The notes under the pieces: model-generated
The model's database searches: none
Told to the model about the DNA's origin: nothing
The model's input: the letters and a program-made list of their open reading frames with translations, nothing else
Source of the DNA: Streptomyces shenzhenensis
GTDB taxonomy: Bacteria > Actinomycetota > Actinomycetes > Streptomycetales > Streptomycetaceae
Length of the DNA: 64,000 bases
Direction of reading: 5' to 3'
Assembly: GCF_021462265.1 (NCBI RefSeq)
Contig: NZ_JAJONF010000035.1
Span: forward strand, 1-64,000
Position numbers and translations under genes: made by a program
Shown: piece by piece, positions 52,276 through 60,288 of the stretch
How positions within the stretch are numbered: the first letter of the stretch is position 1
Layout: each line of letters begins with the position of its first letter

Positions 52276-52421
52276 GACCACATCAGCATGATTCCAATTC
52301 GTGCCTGCACATGGCCCCGGGCGGCAAGGATCGGCTGTGACGGGCCGATGCGGCGGTGTCGCAAGGCACCGCCGTACCCCGACATCACCTCCGGACGCGA
52401 CCCGGCAGAGAGCGAGCGGTC

Positions 52422-52787
52422 ATGCAAGTCCCCCTCTACCAGGCCAAGGCGGACTTCTTCCGCATGCTCGGGCACCCCGTACGGATCAGGGTCCTGGAAC
52501 TGCTCCAGCACGGGCCGGTCCCGGTACGGGACCTGCTCGCCGACATCGAGATCGAGCCGTCCAGCCTCTCGCAACAGCTGGCCGTCCTGCGCCGATCCGG
52601 CATCGTGGTGTCCATCCGGGAGGGTTCCACCGTCAGCTACGCACTGGCCGGCGGCGACGTCGCCGACCTCCTGCGGGCGGCCCGCCGTATCCTCACCGAG
52701 TTGCTCAGCGGGCAGAACGTGCTCCTCGCCGAACTACGGCAGGCCGACGCGTCCGCCTCGCCCCTGCCCGTCAACCACCGTGGCTGA
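52422..52787 (+). CDS. ArsR-family regulator
   Basis: A 121-aa winged-helix protein: FFRMLGHPVRIRVLELLQHG, VRDLLADIEIEPSSLSQQLA, VLRRSGIVVSIREGSTVSYA. It has no cysteine, so it does not sense metals through thiols. Related streptomycete regulators often precede a SulP transporter gene; none is here. ATG 52422 with AGAGAGCGAG upstream. Convergent with the SCO6745-like gene, with stops 9 bases apart. Confidence 0.87.
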   Translation: MQVPLYQAKADFFRMLGHPVRIRVLELLQHGPVPVRDLLADIEIEPSSLSQQLAVLRRSGIVVSIREGSTVSYALAGGDVADLLRAARRILTELLSGQNVLLAELRQADASASPLPVNHRG

Positions 52788-52796
52788 CCGGCGGGT

Positions 52797-53693
52797 TCAC
52801 GGCTGTCCGGGTGACTCGCGCAGGTCGACTCCCATGGGGTTGTCCAGGGGAATGTCGCCCGCGCGCACCACGGCCCGGGTCAAAGGGCGCAGGAGCCGGA
52901 CGAGTTCGTCGGTCTCGTCGGGGGTCAGCGCGTCATAGGCGGTGGCCGCCAGTTGGTCGGTTCGTTCCTCGATCCGGGCTTTGAGTTCCCGTCCGCGCCG
53001 GGACAGCCGGTCGCCGTCAAGGAGCCCTCCGTGTCCGAGGGTCTCGCGTCTCGACGTCCACTCCGCTTCGTCGAAGTCGCGTGCCGGCCCGTAGACATCG
53101 CGGGGGATCCCGCTCGCGGTCGCGTGCAGGACGTGCGACTCACGGCCGGTGATCCCGGCGGCGAGCAGAGCCGCGACGTGACCGTCGCCGCGGTGTTCAC
53201 GAAGAAGTGTCGCGGCGTGCCACAGCCGGGCGAGGGGCTCCTGCGGCACCGGCAGGGAGCGGTTGGCGGCGAAGAGAGCCCGGCCTTCGAGGGGAGCCGA
53301 CCGGGCGGCACGCGTGGCGAGTTCCGCCGCCCGGGCCACGTCCGCGCCGTCGGCCGCGGGGCCGAGCGCCCGGCCGAGCGCGCGCACCGATCCTCGTACG
53401 CGCGCGTGGAGGGCCTCGTCCGGCGGAGCGAAGCTCCAGGCCGCCGGCAGGGCGCGGCTCACCCGCTCGTGGGTGAAGTTGTAGAACAGGGCATGCACGA
53501 CGTCGGCGCCGGCACGGCCCAGGGGAGCGGCCCGTCCGGCGAAGTACCCCATCCAGAAACCGCGGTAGCCCACCGCCCGGAACTCTTCCCGCGGCTCCGG
53601 GGCGAAGTAGACCACGGCGTGGATCGGTTCGAGCAGCCGCCACAGCTCACGGGCGACGCCGCCCCTGGCCGGCATCGGTATCGGCACTGACAT
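52797..53693 (-). CDS. SCO6745-family helical protein
   Basis: A 298-aa, largely helical protein starting with VARELWRLLEPIHAVVYFAP and GYRGFWMGYFAGRAAPLG, the pattern of the SCO6745 family. The later part (LSRRGRELKARIEERTDQLA) looks like a MarR-like winged helix. The family is common in actinobacteria but its role is not established. It is the last gene of the minus-strand set with the cupin and PmoA-like genes, separated from them by a hexanucleotide microsatellite. ATG 53693 with GAAGGG upstream. Confidence 0.75.
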   Translation of the reverse strand: MSVPIPMPARGGVARELWRLLEPIHAVVYFAPEPREEFRAVGYRGFWMGYFAGRAAPLGRAGADVVHALFYNFTHERVSRALPAAWSFAPPDEALHARVRGSVRALGRALGPAADGADVARAAELATRAARSAPLEGRALFAANRSLPVPQEPLARLWHAATLLREHRGDGHVAALLAAGITGRESHVLHATASGIPRDVYGPARDFDEAEWTSRRETLGHGGLLDGDRLSRRGRELKARIEERTDQLAATAYDALTPDETDELVRLLRPLTRAVVRAGDIPLDNPMGVDLRESPGQP

Positions 53694-53748
53694 GGCACCC
53701 TTCTACGCGTCGACCGGCGGCCCGGTCGAGGCCGGACCGGCCGTCCCT

Positions 53749-53796
<48 letters not shown>

Positions 53797-54558
53797 CTAC
53801 TCGCCGCCGTACGGGAGCGTCGTCCCCGGCAGGCTGTACTCGTCGCGGCGGCCGCACATCCCGAAGCCGCCGAGCCGCGTGGGCGCGGTCTCGTACGCGG
53901 TCGCCTCGCCCAGGTACGACGGCTGACCGGCCAGCAGCGCGTCGAGCTGGGCACCGGTGCGCTCGGCGGCGGCCAGTGCCCCGGCCCGCCACAGCTCGCG
54001 CCAACGCGGCACCTTCTCGCGCACCAGCCGGGCGGCGGCCCGCTGGAACTCGGTGTACGGGCCGCTGTCCCCGGCGACCAGCGCCTCGCGCAGGCCGAGG
54101 TAGCCCTCGACGGCGAGGTCCCGGCGCCTTCGGGCGGCCTGTTCCACCTCGGCCCCCGTACCGGAGGGCAAGGTCGCCAGGGCCGCGTACCGTTCGGGGT
54201 CGGCGAGGACGGCGGGCGGGAAGGTGAAGACCGCGTCCCCGGCCTCCGGCAGCCCGCTGTTCTGCATCAGCACGGTGATGCGCAGGTCACCGCCCTGCAC
54301 CATGCGGTGCACGGTGCCCGGGGTGAACCAGGCCACGGATCCGGGCTCCAGCGGGATGTCCCGGTAGCCGTCCGGGCTGAGCGTCTGCACGGCACCCCGG
54401 CCGCCGGTGACGACGTAGGCCTCCGTGCAGACCAGGTGCAGATGCGGACTGCCGCCGCAGACGCCGTCGGCGGCCTCCCACTCGTAGGCGCTGAGGTGGG
54501 ACAGGCCGATGGCACCGGGGAGGGGGTGGGGCAGGACGGTCTCGGGCGGGTTCACCAC
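53797..54558 (-). CDS. Cupin-domain protein
   Basis: The 253-aa product has a cupin barrel in residues 20-115: HLHLVCTEAYVVTGGRGAVQ and PGSVAWFTPGTVHRMVQGG give the expected metal-binding His/Glu pattern. A helical C-terminal half follows. Start is GTG 54558 or the next GTG (54555), which makes a GTGA overlap with the PmoA-like gene, so the two are coupled. Such cupins act as sugar isomerases, dioxygenases or sensors; the operon suggests carbohydrate use. Confidence 0.82.
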   Translation of the reverse strand: MVNPPETVLPHPLPGAIGLSHLSAYEWEAADGVCGGSPHLHLVCTEAYVVTGGRGAVQTLSPDGYRDIPLEPGSVAWFTPGTVHRMVQGGDLRITVLMQNSGLPEAGDAVFTFPPAVLADPERYAALATLPSGTGAEVEQAARRRRDLAVEGYLGLREALVAGDSGPYTEFQRAAARLVREKVPRWRELWRAGALAAAERTGAQLDALLAGQPSYLGEATAYETAPTRLGGFGMCGRRDEYSLPGTTLPYGGE

Positions 54559-55478
54559 GGCAGGCCTCCCAGGTGCGCGGCGACCCGGTCCGCGTCCCAG
54601 GCACCGTCGGCGAGGACGATCCGGTAGCGGTAGGCGAAGGACTCGCCGGACGGCAGGTTGAACTCGTCGAAGAACGCCCAGGAGAACGCGGCCGTGGGGA
54701 TCGGTTCCGCGCGCACGAACCAGTGCGACGGGTGGATCGCCGTCCGCGCGTCGAGGTTCTCGGGCGCGTGGGCGAAGACGATCGTGGAGTGCCCGTCCAC
54801 CTCGTCGTGCTCGGCGGTGTAGGCGAGCCAGGGGCCCTGGGTGCCCATCAGCTTCCCGGCTCCGGTGACGGTGTCCGGGCCGAACACGGTGCCGCCGGTG
54901 AAATCACGGGGGCCGCGCCACTGCAGGCCGGTGTATCCGGCCATCTCACGGCCTTCGGTGGTGGGGGAACCGAAGGTCAGGGGCTCGGCACGGATGTTGG
55001 TGAGGTGGATCGACCAGTCGAGCGCCCAGGCACCGGCCCGTTCGTCGACGGAGTGCACGGTGAGCCCGCGCACCTCCCGCGCCCACTCCGCGCCGCCGTT
55101 CTCCACCCAGGTCAGCCGCTCGGTGAAGGAGAACCGGTCGTCCGCGACGGCGAACTCGGAGAAGCCGTCGTGCCGCATCGAGCCGACCCGCTCCGGCAGC
55201 ACCTGGTAACCCCGGCCGTGCACGTAGGAGTTGCCGCCCCAGAAGTTCTGTCCGGACAGATGGCTGGCCGTCATCTGGAGGCCTTTGTGCCAGCGGTGGT
55301 CGTTCGGCCGGTAGCCGGTGACGGTGCGGCCCGCGAGGGTGCGCACCGGGTGGGCGTACGGCTTGCGCGCCTCGTAGGCCTCGGGGTCGGGACGGTAGAC
55401 GTACCGCAGGATCTCGGTGCCGTCCGCTGCGGCGACCGCGATGTGCTCGCCGTGGACGTGGCTGACGCGGATGCTCAT
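54552..55478 (-). CDS. PmoA-like (DUF6807) protein
   Basis: A 308-aa protein with YRPNDHRWHKGLQMTASHL, SGQNFWGGNSYV and IHPSHWFVRAEPIPTAAFSW, which I recognise as the DUF6807/PmoA family. Despite the name the family is mostly found in sugar-catabolic operons with LacI regulators and Gfo/Idh/MocA dehydrogenases. It is the first gene of the operon and lies behind a promoter with a LacI-type operator. ATG 55478 with GAGGAG upstream. Enzymatic role unknown. Confidence 0.82.
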   Translation of the reverse strand: MSIRVSHVHGEHIAVAAADGTEILRYVYRPDPEAYEARKPYAHPVRTLAGRTVTGYRPNDHRWHKGLQMTASHLSGQNFWGGNSYVHGRGYQVLPERVGSMRHDGFSEFAVADDRFSFTERLTWVENGGAEWAREVRGLTVHSVDERAGAWALDWSIHLTNIRAEPLTFGSPTTEGREMAGYTGLQWRGPRDFTGGTVFGPDTVTGAGKLMGTQGPWLAYTAEHDEVDGHSTIVFAHAPENLDARTAIHPSHWFVRAEPIPTAAFSWAFFDEFNLPSGESFAYRYRIVLADGAWDADRVAAHLGGLPW

Positions 55479-55543
55479 GCGCGCTCCTCGGTGGGGGCCC
55501 GGTGGGGGTCGTCGCCGTGCGTGGCGGCGTGGGATCTCGTCGC

Positions 55544-55597
55544 GGAGAAAGCGCTTGCCCTCGGGGGAACCCTAGATCGGGCGGAATGTCAGGACAA
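55544..55597 (-). promoter_or_regulatory. Promoter with LacI-type operator before the PmoA-like operon
   Basis: On the minus strand TTGTCC (55597-55592) and TAGGGT (55574-55569) form a -35/-10 pair with a 17-base spacer. Directly downstream, GGGCAAGCGCTTTCTCC (55560-55544) carries the AAGCGCTT core of LacI/GalR-family operators. A repressor there would block the start site. No LacI gene is in the window. Confidence 0.6.
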
Positions 55598-55780
55598 CCC
55601 CCCGCGCAGCGACGGCGGAGAGAGGGCGGTCTCGTCGCGGTGCCGGTGCCGCCGTCCGGTGCCCGTCGACGTCGGCCGGGCCGGAGGTCCGGCCCGCCCC
55701 GCCGTTCCCGAAGCCCAGGTGTTGGAGGGCGGCGGAGTCGGTGCGCGGTGCGCCTCGGCCCCTGTCCCGGTCGTCAGTCC

Positions 55781-56407
55781 TCACGCGTCCCCGTACGCCT
55801 CGCCGCCCAGTTCCAGGGCCGCCGTGCCCGCCGTCGCGTCGGCGAGCCAGGCGCGGAAGGCGGCCACGTCGGCGTCCGGCAGGGCGATCTCCATAGTGAC
55901 GGCCTCGCCGTAGCGGACGTCGCGGACCTCGCGGCCGGTGGAGCGCAGGTCGTTCTGGACCTTCCCGGCCCGCTGGTGGTCGACGGTCACCGTGGCCAGC
56001 CGGAAGCGGCGGCGGGTGCGGGTGCCGACGGCGTCCAGGGCCTCACCGACCGCACCGCCGTAGGCACGGATCAGCCCGCCGGCACCGAGCTTGACGCCGC
56101 CGTAGTAGCGGGTGACGACGGCGACGACGTACCGCATGTCCCGGCGCAGCAGCATCTGGAGCATGGGGACGCCGGCGGTGCCGCCCGGCTCGCCGTCGTC
56201 GCTGGCCCGCTGGACGGCCGCGTCGGCTCCGATGACGTAGGCCCAGCAGTTGTGGGTGGCGTCGGCGTGTTCCCTGCGCACCGCGGCGACGAAGTCCTGG
56301 GCCTCCTGCTCGGTGGCGGCCGGGGCGAGGGCGCACCGGAAGCGGGAGCGGTTGACCTCGGTCTCGTGTGTGCCCGCGCGGGCGACGGTGCGGTACTCGT
56401 CCTGCAT
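55781..56407 (-). CDS. YigZ/IMPACT-family protein
   Basis: A 208-aa protein: N-terminal UPF0029 domain (NRSRFRCALAPAATEQEAQD, HNCWAYVIG, SDDGEPGGTAG, RYYGGVKLGAGGLIRAY) and a small ferredoxin-like C-terminal domain. The SDDGEPGGTAG and YYGGVKLG motifs are family hallmarks. IMPACT proteins are linked to translation control; the bacterial role is not settled. It lies upstream of nothing on its own strand within 300 bp. Confidence 0.9.
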   Translation of the reverse strand: MQDEYRTVARAGTHETEVNRSRFRCALAPAATEQEAQDFVAAVRREHADATHNCWAYVIGADAAVQRASDDGEPGGTAGVPMLQMLLRRDMRYVVAVVTRYYGGVKLGAGGLIRAYGGAVGEALDAVGTRTRRRFRLATVTVDHQRAGKVQNDLRSTGREVRDVRYGEAVTMEIALPDADVAAFRAWLADATAGTAALELGGEAYGDA

Positions 56408-56433
56408 CCGCCCAGCCTATGCGGCCTCGTGCG

Positions 56434-56991
56434 CTACTCCTCGCGCCGCTGCTTCTTCCGCCCCCGGGCCACCGTCACCTCCGTGAGCAGCGCCGCCCCC
56501 GGGGCGAGGGCCGCCCATGTCGTGCCGTGCCAGGCCAGGACGGCGATCGCGGACGTCGGGAACTTCTCGCGGACCCGCTCCAGGGTGTCGTCGAGGCCGT
56601 CGCCCGCGAGGTGGAGGACGAGTTCCTCCAGGCCCGGGTTGTGCCCGACCAGCAGCAGCGTCTCCACCTCGGCCGGCACCTCGCGCACGACCTCCAGCAG
56701 GTCGGGTACGCCGGCCGCGTACACCCGCCGGTCGTAGCGCACCGGCGGCGGCGTGCCCCACTGGCCGGAGGCCAGCTCCCAGGTCTGCCGGGCGCGTAGC
56801 GCGGTGGAGCACACCGCGAGGTCGGGCAGGCAGTCGGACACGGCGAGGGCGTGACCGGCGGCGGGGGCGTCGCGGCGGCCGCGGCCCGCGAGCGGGCGCA
56901 GGTGGTCCGGGACGCCCTCGGGCCAGGCCGACTTGGCGTGCCGCAGGACGACCAGGCGGCGCAGCGGTCCCGTGCCCGCCCGGGTGATCAC
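56434..56991 (-). CDS. SixA-type histidine phosphatase
   Basis: A 185-aa phosphohistidine phosphatase with the RHG-variant motif LVVLRHAKSAWPEG (catalytic His about residue 18), STALRARQT and LLVGHNPGLEELV (second His). SixA proteins remove phosphate from phosphohistidine in signalling proteins. GTG start at 56991 overlaps the upstream stop as GTGA, so it is translated together with the cysteinyl-tRNA-synthetase-like gene. Confidence 0.88.
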   Translation of the reverse strand: MITRAGTGPLRRLVVLRHAKSAWPEGVPDHLRPLAGRGRRDAPAAGHALAVSDCLPDLAVCSTALRARQTWELASGQWGTPPPVRYDRRVYAAGVPDLLEVVREVPAEVETLLLVGHNPGLEELVLHLAGDGLDDTLERVREKFPTSAIAVLAWHGTTWAALAPGAALLTEVTVARGRKKQRREE

Positions 56992-57719
56992 GGCGCCCGC
57001 CCGATGTCGCGGACGAGGTCGAGGGCGAGCAGCCGGTCGGCGTAGGCGCAGGTCTCGAAGCGGGCGCCGTCGGGGATCTCGGGCTGGTTCTCCATCCAGC
57101 GCAGCACGCCGAGCACCGCGGGCACGTCGAGGTCGTCCTCCCAGGCGTCCCGGAGCCGTCCCCGCACTTTCTCGGGCACCGGCCGTGAGGGGCTGCGCGC
57201 CCAGTGCGCCACCGACTGCCGCAGCCTGCCGAGCCGCCGGCCCGCCGCGTTGAGGGCGCCGGCCCCGAGGTGCACGGCCGCGCCGCGCGGTGCGTCGAGG
57301 AGGGCGAGCCGCAGTGCGGCGGGGTCGGCGAGCGTGTGGAGGACGGCGGCGTCGGAGCCGTCGGCGGGGGCTACGGCGACGGTCACGCCGGTGCCGGGCA
57401 CGGCAAGGCCCGTGGCCGTGACATGGACGACCTGTGCCTCGCCCAGTCCCGCGGCCAGGTCGCGGCCGTCCTCGAAGGGGCGGATGCCGAGGGTGGTGGC
57501 GGCGGCGTGCAGTTCCGCCTGGTGGCGGTCGGCGGTGAGCAGGGGCAGGACCGGGGTGCCGCCGAGTTCCAGCGCGCGCAGCAGGAGGTCGCTGGTCAGC
57601 AGGACCCGCAGCGCCGTCAGGTCGTACCCGGAGGCATGCGCCTGGACACGGGTCAGGGCACGGCGGGCGGAGACGGCGGGGACGGTCTCACCGGTCTTGG
57701 CGTCGAGGATGCGGAGCAC
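56988..57719 (-). CDS. Cysteinyl-tRNA-synthetase-like protein
   Basis: A 243-aa protein starting LRILDAKTGETVPAVSARRA and with LTALRVLLTSDLLLRALELG and FETCAYADRLLALDLVRDIG. I know similar streptomycete proteins as truncated relatives of the cysteinyl-tRNA synthetase/MshC fold; the HIGH and KMSKS motifs are absent and the anticodon domain is missing, so it cannot be a normal synthetase. GTG 57719 is preferred over in-frame ATGs at 57800 and 57791 by likeness to the family start. Role unknown. Confidence 0.65.
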   Translation of the reverse strand: MLRILDAKTGETVPAVSARRALTRVQAHASGYDLTALRVLLTSDLLLRALELGGTPVLPLLTADRHQAELHAAATTLGIRPFEDGRDLAAGLGEAQVVHVTATGLAVPGTGVTVAVAPADGSDAAVLHTLADPAALRLALLDAPRGAAVHLGAGALNAAGRRLGRLRQSVAHWARSPSRPVPEKVRGRLRDAWEDDLDVPAVLGVLRWMENQPEIPDGARFETCAYADRLLALDLVRDIGRAP

Positions 57720-57924
57720 GGGCTGAGCGTAGGCGTGCGGCGGGCCGTACGCAGGCACCTTGCGATGATTCAGGTCACCGTGGCGGGACATGCGGGACAT
57801 GCGGCCTCTCCTGCCGCGCGGACCGTTCCGGCGCTGCCGCGCGGACCCGCTCGGGGCCGGGGAATCAGGGTCCGGTGGTCACTGTTGGCGACGGCGGATG
57901 ATCCCCGAGCCGAGGAGGCCGACG

Positions 57925-58350
57925 ATGTACGGCGATGAAGCGACGATCCGCAGGATTCTGACCGGGACGGGGGACACCTGGGCGGTGGTGGGCCTGTCGT
58001 CCAACCGGGAACGGGCGGCGTACCGGGTGGCTCAGACGCTGCAGCGGTTCGGCAAGCGGATCGTGCCGGTCCACCCCAAGGCGGAGACGGTCCACGGCGA
58101 GCGGGGCTACGCGTCCCTCTCGGAGATTCCCTTCGCCGTCGACGTGGTCGACGTCTTCGTCAACAGCGAGCTGGCCGGGCCGGTCGCGGACGAGGCGGTG
58201 GCGAAGGGCGCGAAGGCCGTGTGGTTCCAGCTCGGGGTGGTCGACGAGGCGGCGTACGAGCGGGTGCGGGCCGCGGGACTGGACATGGTCATGGACCGCT
58301 GCCCGGCCATCGAAATTCCTCGCCTGGGCCCGGAACGGAGCCGGAACTGA
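57925..58350 (+). CDS. CoA-binding (YccU-like) protein
   Basis: A 141-aa Rossmann-fold protein: TWAVVGLSSNRERAAYRVAQ, KRIVPVHPKAETVHGERGYA, VDVVDVFVNSELAG, AVWFQLGVVDEAA and VMDRCPAIE. This is the compact CoA-binding domain family related to succinyl-CoA synthetase alpha. The role is unknown, perhaps CoA or acyl-CoA sensing. ATG 57925 has GAGGAGG upstream. Confidence 0.88.
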   Translation: MYGDEATIRRILTGTGDTWAVVGLSSNRERAAYRVAQTLQRFGKRIVPVHPKAETVHGERGYASLSEIPFAVDVVDVFVNSELAGPVADEAVAKGAKAVWFQLGVVDEAAYERVRAAGLDMVMDRCPAIEIPRLGPERSRN

Positions 58351-58409
58351 GCCGGATTTGAGGAAGATCTGAGCTTGCCTGTCTTACCCTCTTCTCACAT
58401 ATCACAACT

Positions 58410-58579
58410 GAATAGGGACATTCCGTGACCCTCGCTGACCTGTGCAAAAGCTTTGGCCAAGACAGGAAAGATCGAGGGTCAAATCTTGGGAAACGCTCTT
58501 CTCCGCTTGTGATGCGCGCCCTTACCTTGTGGCCTCTTGTTCGTTAAATCCGCGTTCAGAAAGTGAGAGGCCACTTGAC
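58410..58579 (+). promoter_or_regulatory. Structured leader of the APC permease gene, with ribosome-site sequestering stem
   Basis: A likely promoter (TTGCCT 58375-58380, 17 bases, CATATC 58398-58403) would start the mRNA near 58410. Stem 1 pairs TGACCCTCG (58426-58434) with 58473-58481 and encloses CCTGT/ACAGG (58439-58443 with 58462-58466). Stem 2 pairs GTGGCCTC (58529-58536) with GAGGCCAC (58567-58574), extendable to 11 pairs with wobbles. Its 3' arm contains GAGAGG, the ribosome site of the ATG at 58580. This is the layout of a translational riboswitch or attenuator. I do not recognise a known class. Confidence 0.55.
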
Positions 58580-60217
58580 ATGGTGAGTGTCGAGAAAGCC
58601 GCGTCGGAGGACACCACACCTTCGGGCGGTCTGAGGCGGGACGTCGGCCTGATCGGCCTGATGTGGGCCTCCGTGGGCTCGATCATCGGCTCCGGCTGGC
58701 TGTACGGCGCCGAGAAGGCGGTCGGTGTGGCCGGCCCCGCGGCGATCATCTCGTGGGTGATCGGCGCGGTCGCGATCGTGCTGCTGGCACTGGTGCACGC
58801 CGAACTCGGCGGCATGTTCCCGGTCGCGGGCGGTACGGCCCGCTACCCGCACTACGCGTTCGGCGGCCTGGCCGGCATGTCCTTCGGCTGGTTCTCCTGG
58901 CTGCAGGCGGCGACCGTGGCCCCGATCGAGGTCGAGGCCATGATCGGTTACGCCGGTCACTGGAAGTGGGCCCAGCACCTCGAACACGCCGACGGCACCC
59001 TGACCGCGAGCGGCCTGCTGGTGGCCGTCGTGCTCATGGCCCTGTTCGTCGGCGTCAACTTCTTCGGCGTCCGGGTGCTCGCGCACACCAACAGCGCGGC
59101 GACCTGGTGGAAGATCGCGGTACCGCTGGCCGCGATCTTCATCATCGCGATCGGCAACTTCCACCCGTCCAACTTCCACTCGGAGGGCTTCGCGCCCTTC
59201 GGTGCCAAGGGCGTACTGGCCGCGATCAGCACCAGCGGCATCATCTTCGCGCTGCTCGGCTTCGAGCAGGCGATCCAGCTGGCGGGCGAGAGCCGCAACC
59301 CGAAGAAGGACCTGCCGCGCGCCACACTCGGCTCGGTCGCGATCGGTGCCGTCATCTATGTCCTGCTCCAGGTGGTGTTCATCGCCGCGCTGCCGCACAC
59401 CTCCTTCGCGCACGGCTGGGGTCACCTGTACTACAAGGGCATCAGTGGCCCGTGGGCCGGTCTCGCCACCCTGGTGGGCCTCGGCTGGCTGGCCGTGGTC
59501 CTCTACCTGGACGCGATCATCTCCCCCGGCGGCACCGGCCTCATCTACACCACCGCCACCTCGCGCGTCTCCTATGGTCTGGCGAAGAACGGCTATGCGC
59601 CGAAGGCCTTCACCCGGACCGACGCCCGCGGTGTGCCGTGGTTCGGCCTCATCATGTCCTTCGTGACGGGCGTCGTCTGCTTCCTGCCCTTCCCGAGCTG
59701 GCAGCAGCTGGTCGGCTTCATCACCTCGGCGAGCGTGCTGATGTACGCCGGCGCGCCGCTGGCGTACGGCGTCTTCGCCGACAAGCTGCCGCAGCACGAG
59801 CGGCCCTACCGGCTGCCGTTCGGCAAGCTGGTCTCCCCGCTGTCGTTCGTGGTCGCCAACCTGATCATCTACTGGTCCGGCTGGGACATCCTGTGGCGGC
59901 TCGGCCTCGCGATCGTGCTCGGCTACCTGCTGCTCGGCGGCTACTCCTTCTACGCCCACAGCAAGAACCTGCCGGACGCGCCCCGGCTGGACTTCCGGGC
60001 CGCCCAGTGGCTGCCCGCCTATCTGATCGGCATGGGCCTGATCTCCTGGCAGGGCAGCTTCGGCGGCCAGAACCACATCGCGCTGTGGTGGGACATCCTG
60101 GTCGTCGCCGTCTTCTCGATCGGCGTCTATTACTGGGCCAAGGCGACCGCTTCCACGGCCGCCGACATCGAGCGCAGCATCGACGAGGTCGCGGTCACGG
60201 ACGCCCCGGCGCACTGA
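58580..60217 (+). CDS. APC-family amino acid permease
   Basis: A 545-aa protein with about 12-14 membrane spans. The APC signature appears in MWASVGSIIGSGWLYGAEKA (first span, unwound G-S-G), GGMFPVAGGTARYPHYAFGG and LLGFEQAIQLAGESRNPKKD. It imports or exchanges amino acids or amines. ATG 58580 follows GAGAGG. The 170-base leader can fold so as to hide this ribosome site, suggesting control by a metabolite or translation. A 14-bp hairpin terminates it. Confidence 0.92.
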   Translation: MVSVEKAASEDTTPSGGLRRDVGLIGLMWASVGSIIGSGWLYGAEKAVGVAGPAAIISWVIGAVAIVLLALVHAELGGMFPVAGGTARYPHYAFGGLAGMSFGWFSWLQAATVAPIEVEAMIGYAGHWKWAQHLEHADGTLTASGLLVAVVLMALFVGVNFFGVRVLAHTNSAATWWKIAVPLAAIFIIAIGNFHPSNFHSEGFAPFGAKGVLAAISTSGIIFALLGFEQAIQLAGESRNPKKDLPRATLGSVAIGAVIYVLLQVVFIAALPHTSFAHGWGHLYYKGISGPWAGLATLVGLGWLAVVLYLDAIISPGGTGLIYTTATSRVSYGLAKNGYAPKAFTRTDARGVPWFGLIMSFVTGVVCFLPFPSWQQLVGFITSASVLMYAGAPLAYGVFADKLPQHERPYRLPFGKLVSPLSFVVANLIIYWSGWDILWRLGLAIVLGYLLLGGYSFYAHSKNLPDAPRLDFRAAQWLPAYLIGMGLISWQGSFGGQNHIALWWDILVVAVFSIGVYYWAKATASTAADIERSIDEVAVTDAPAH

Positions 60218-60234
60218 CCGCTCCGCACCCGCGT

Positions 60235-60268
60235 CCGTCAGCCACGGCAGTGCCGCCGTGGCTGACGG
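60235..60268 (+). terminator. Hairpin after the permease gene
   Basis: A perfect 14-bp stem (60235-60248 with 60255-60268, core GTCAGCCACGGC) closes over AGTGCC, 17 bases after the permease stop. The downstream arm runs into the promoter region of the next gene. Confidence 0.8.
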
Positions 60269-60276
60269 CACACCGT

Positions 60277-60288
60277 CATAATGCGGGG
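60277..60288 (+). promoter_or_regulatory. -10 element and leaderless start of the PobA-like gene
   Basis: CATAAT (60277-60282) stands 6 bases before the GTG at 60289, and there is no convincing Shine-Dalgarno site. A leaderless mRNA is likely. The -35 region overlaps the terminator hairpin of the permease gene. Confidence 0.45.
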
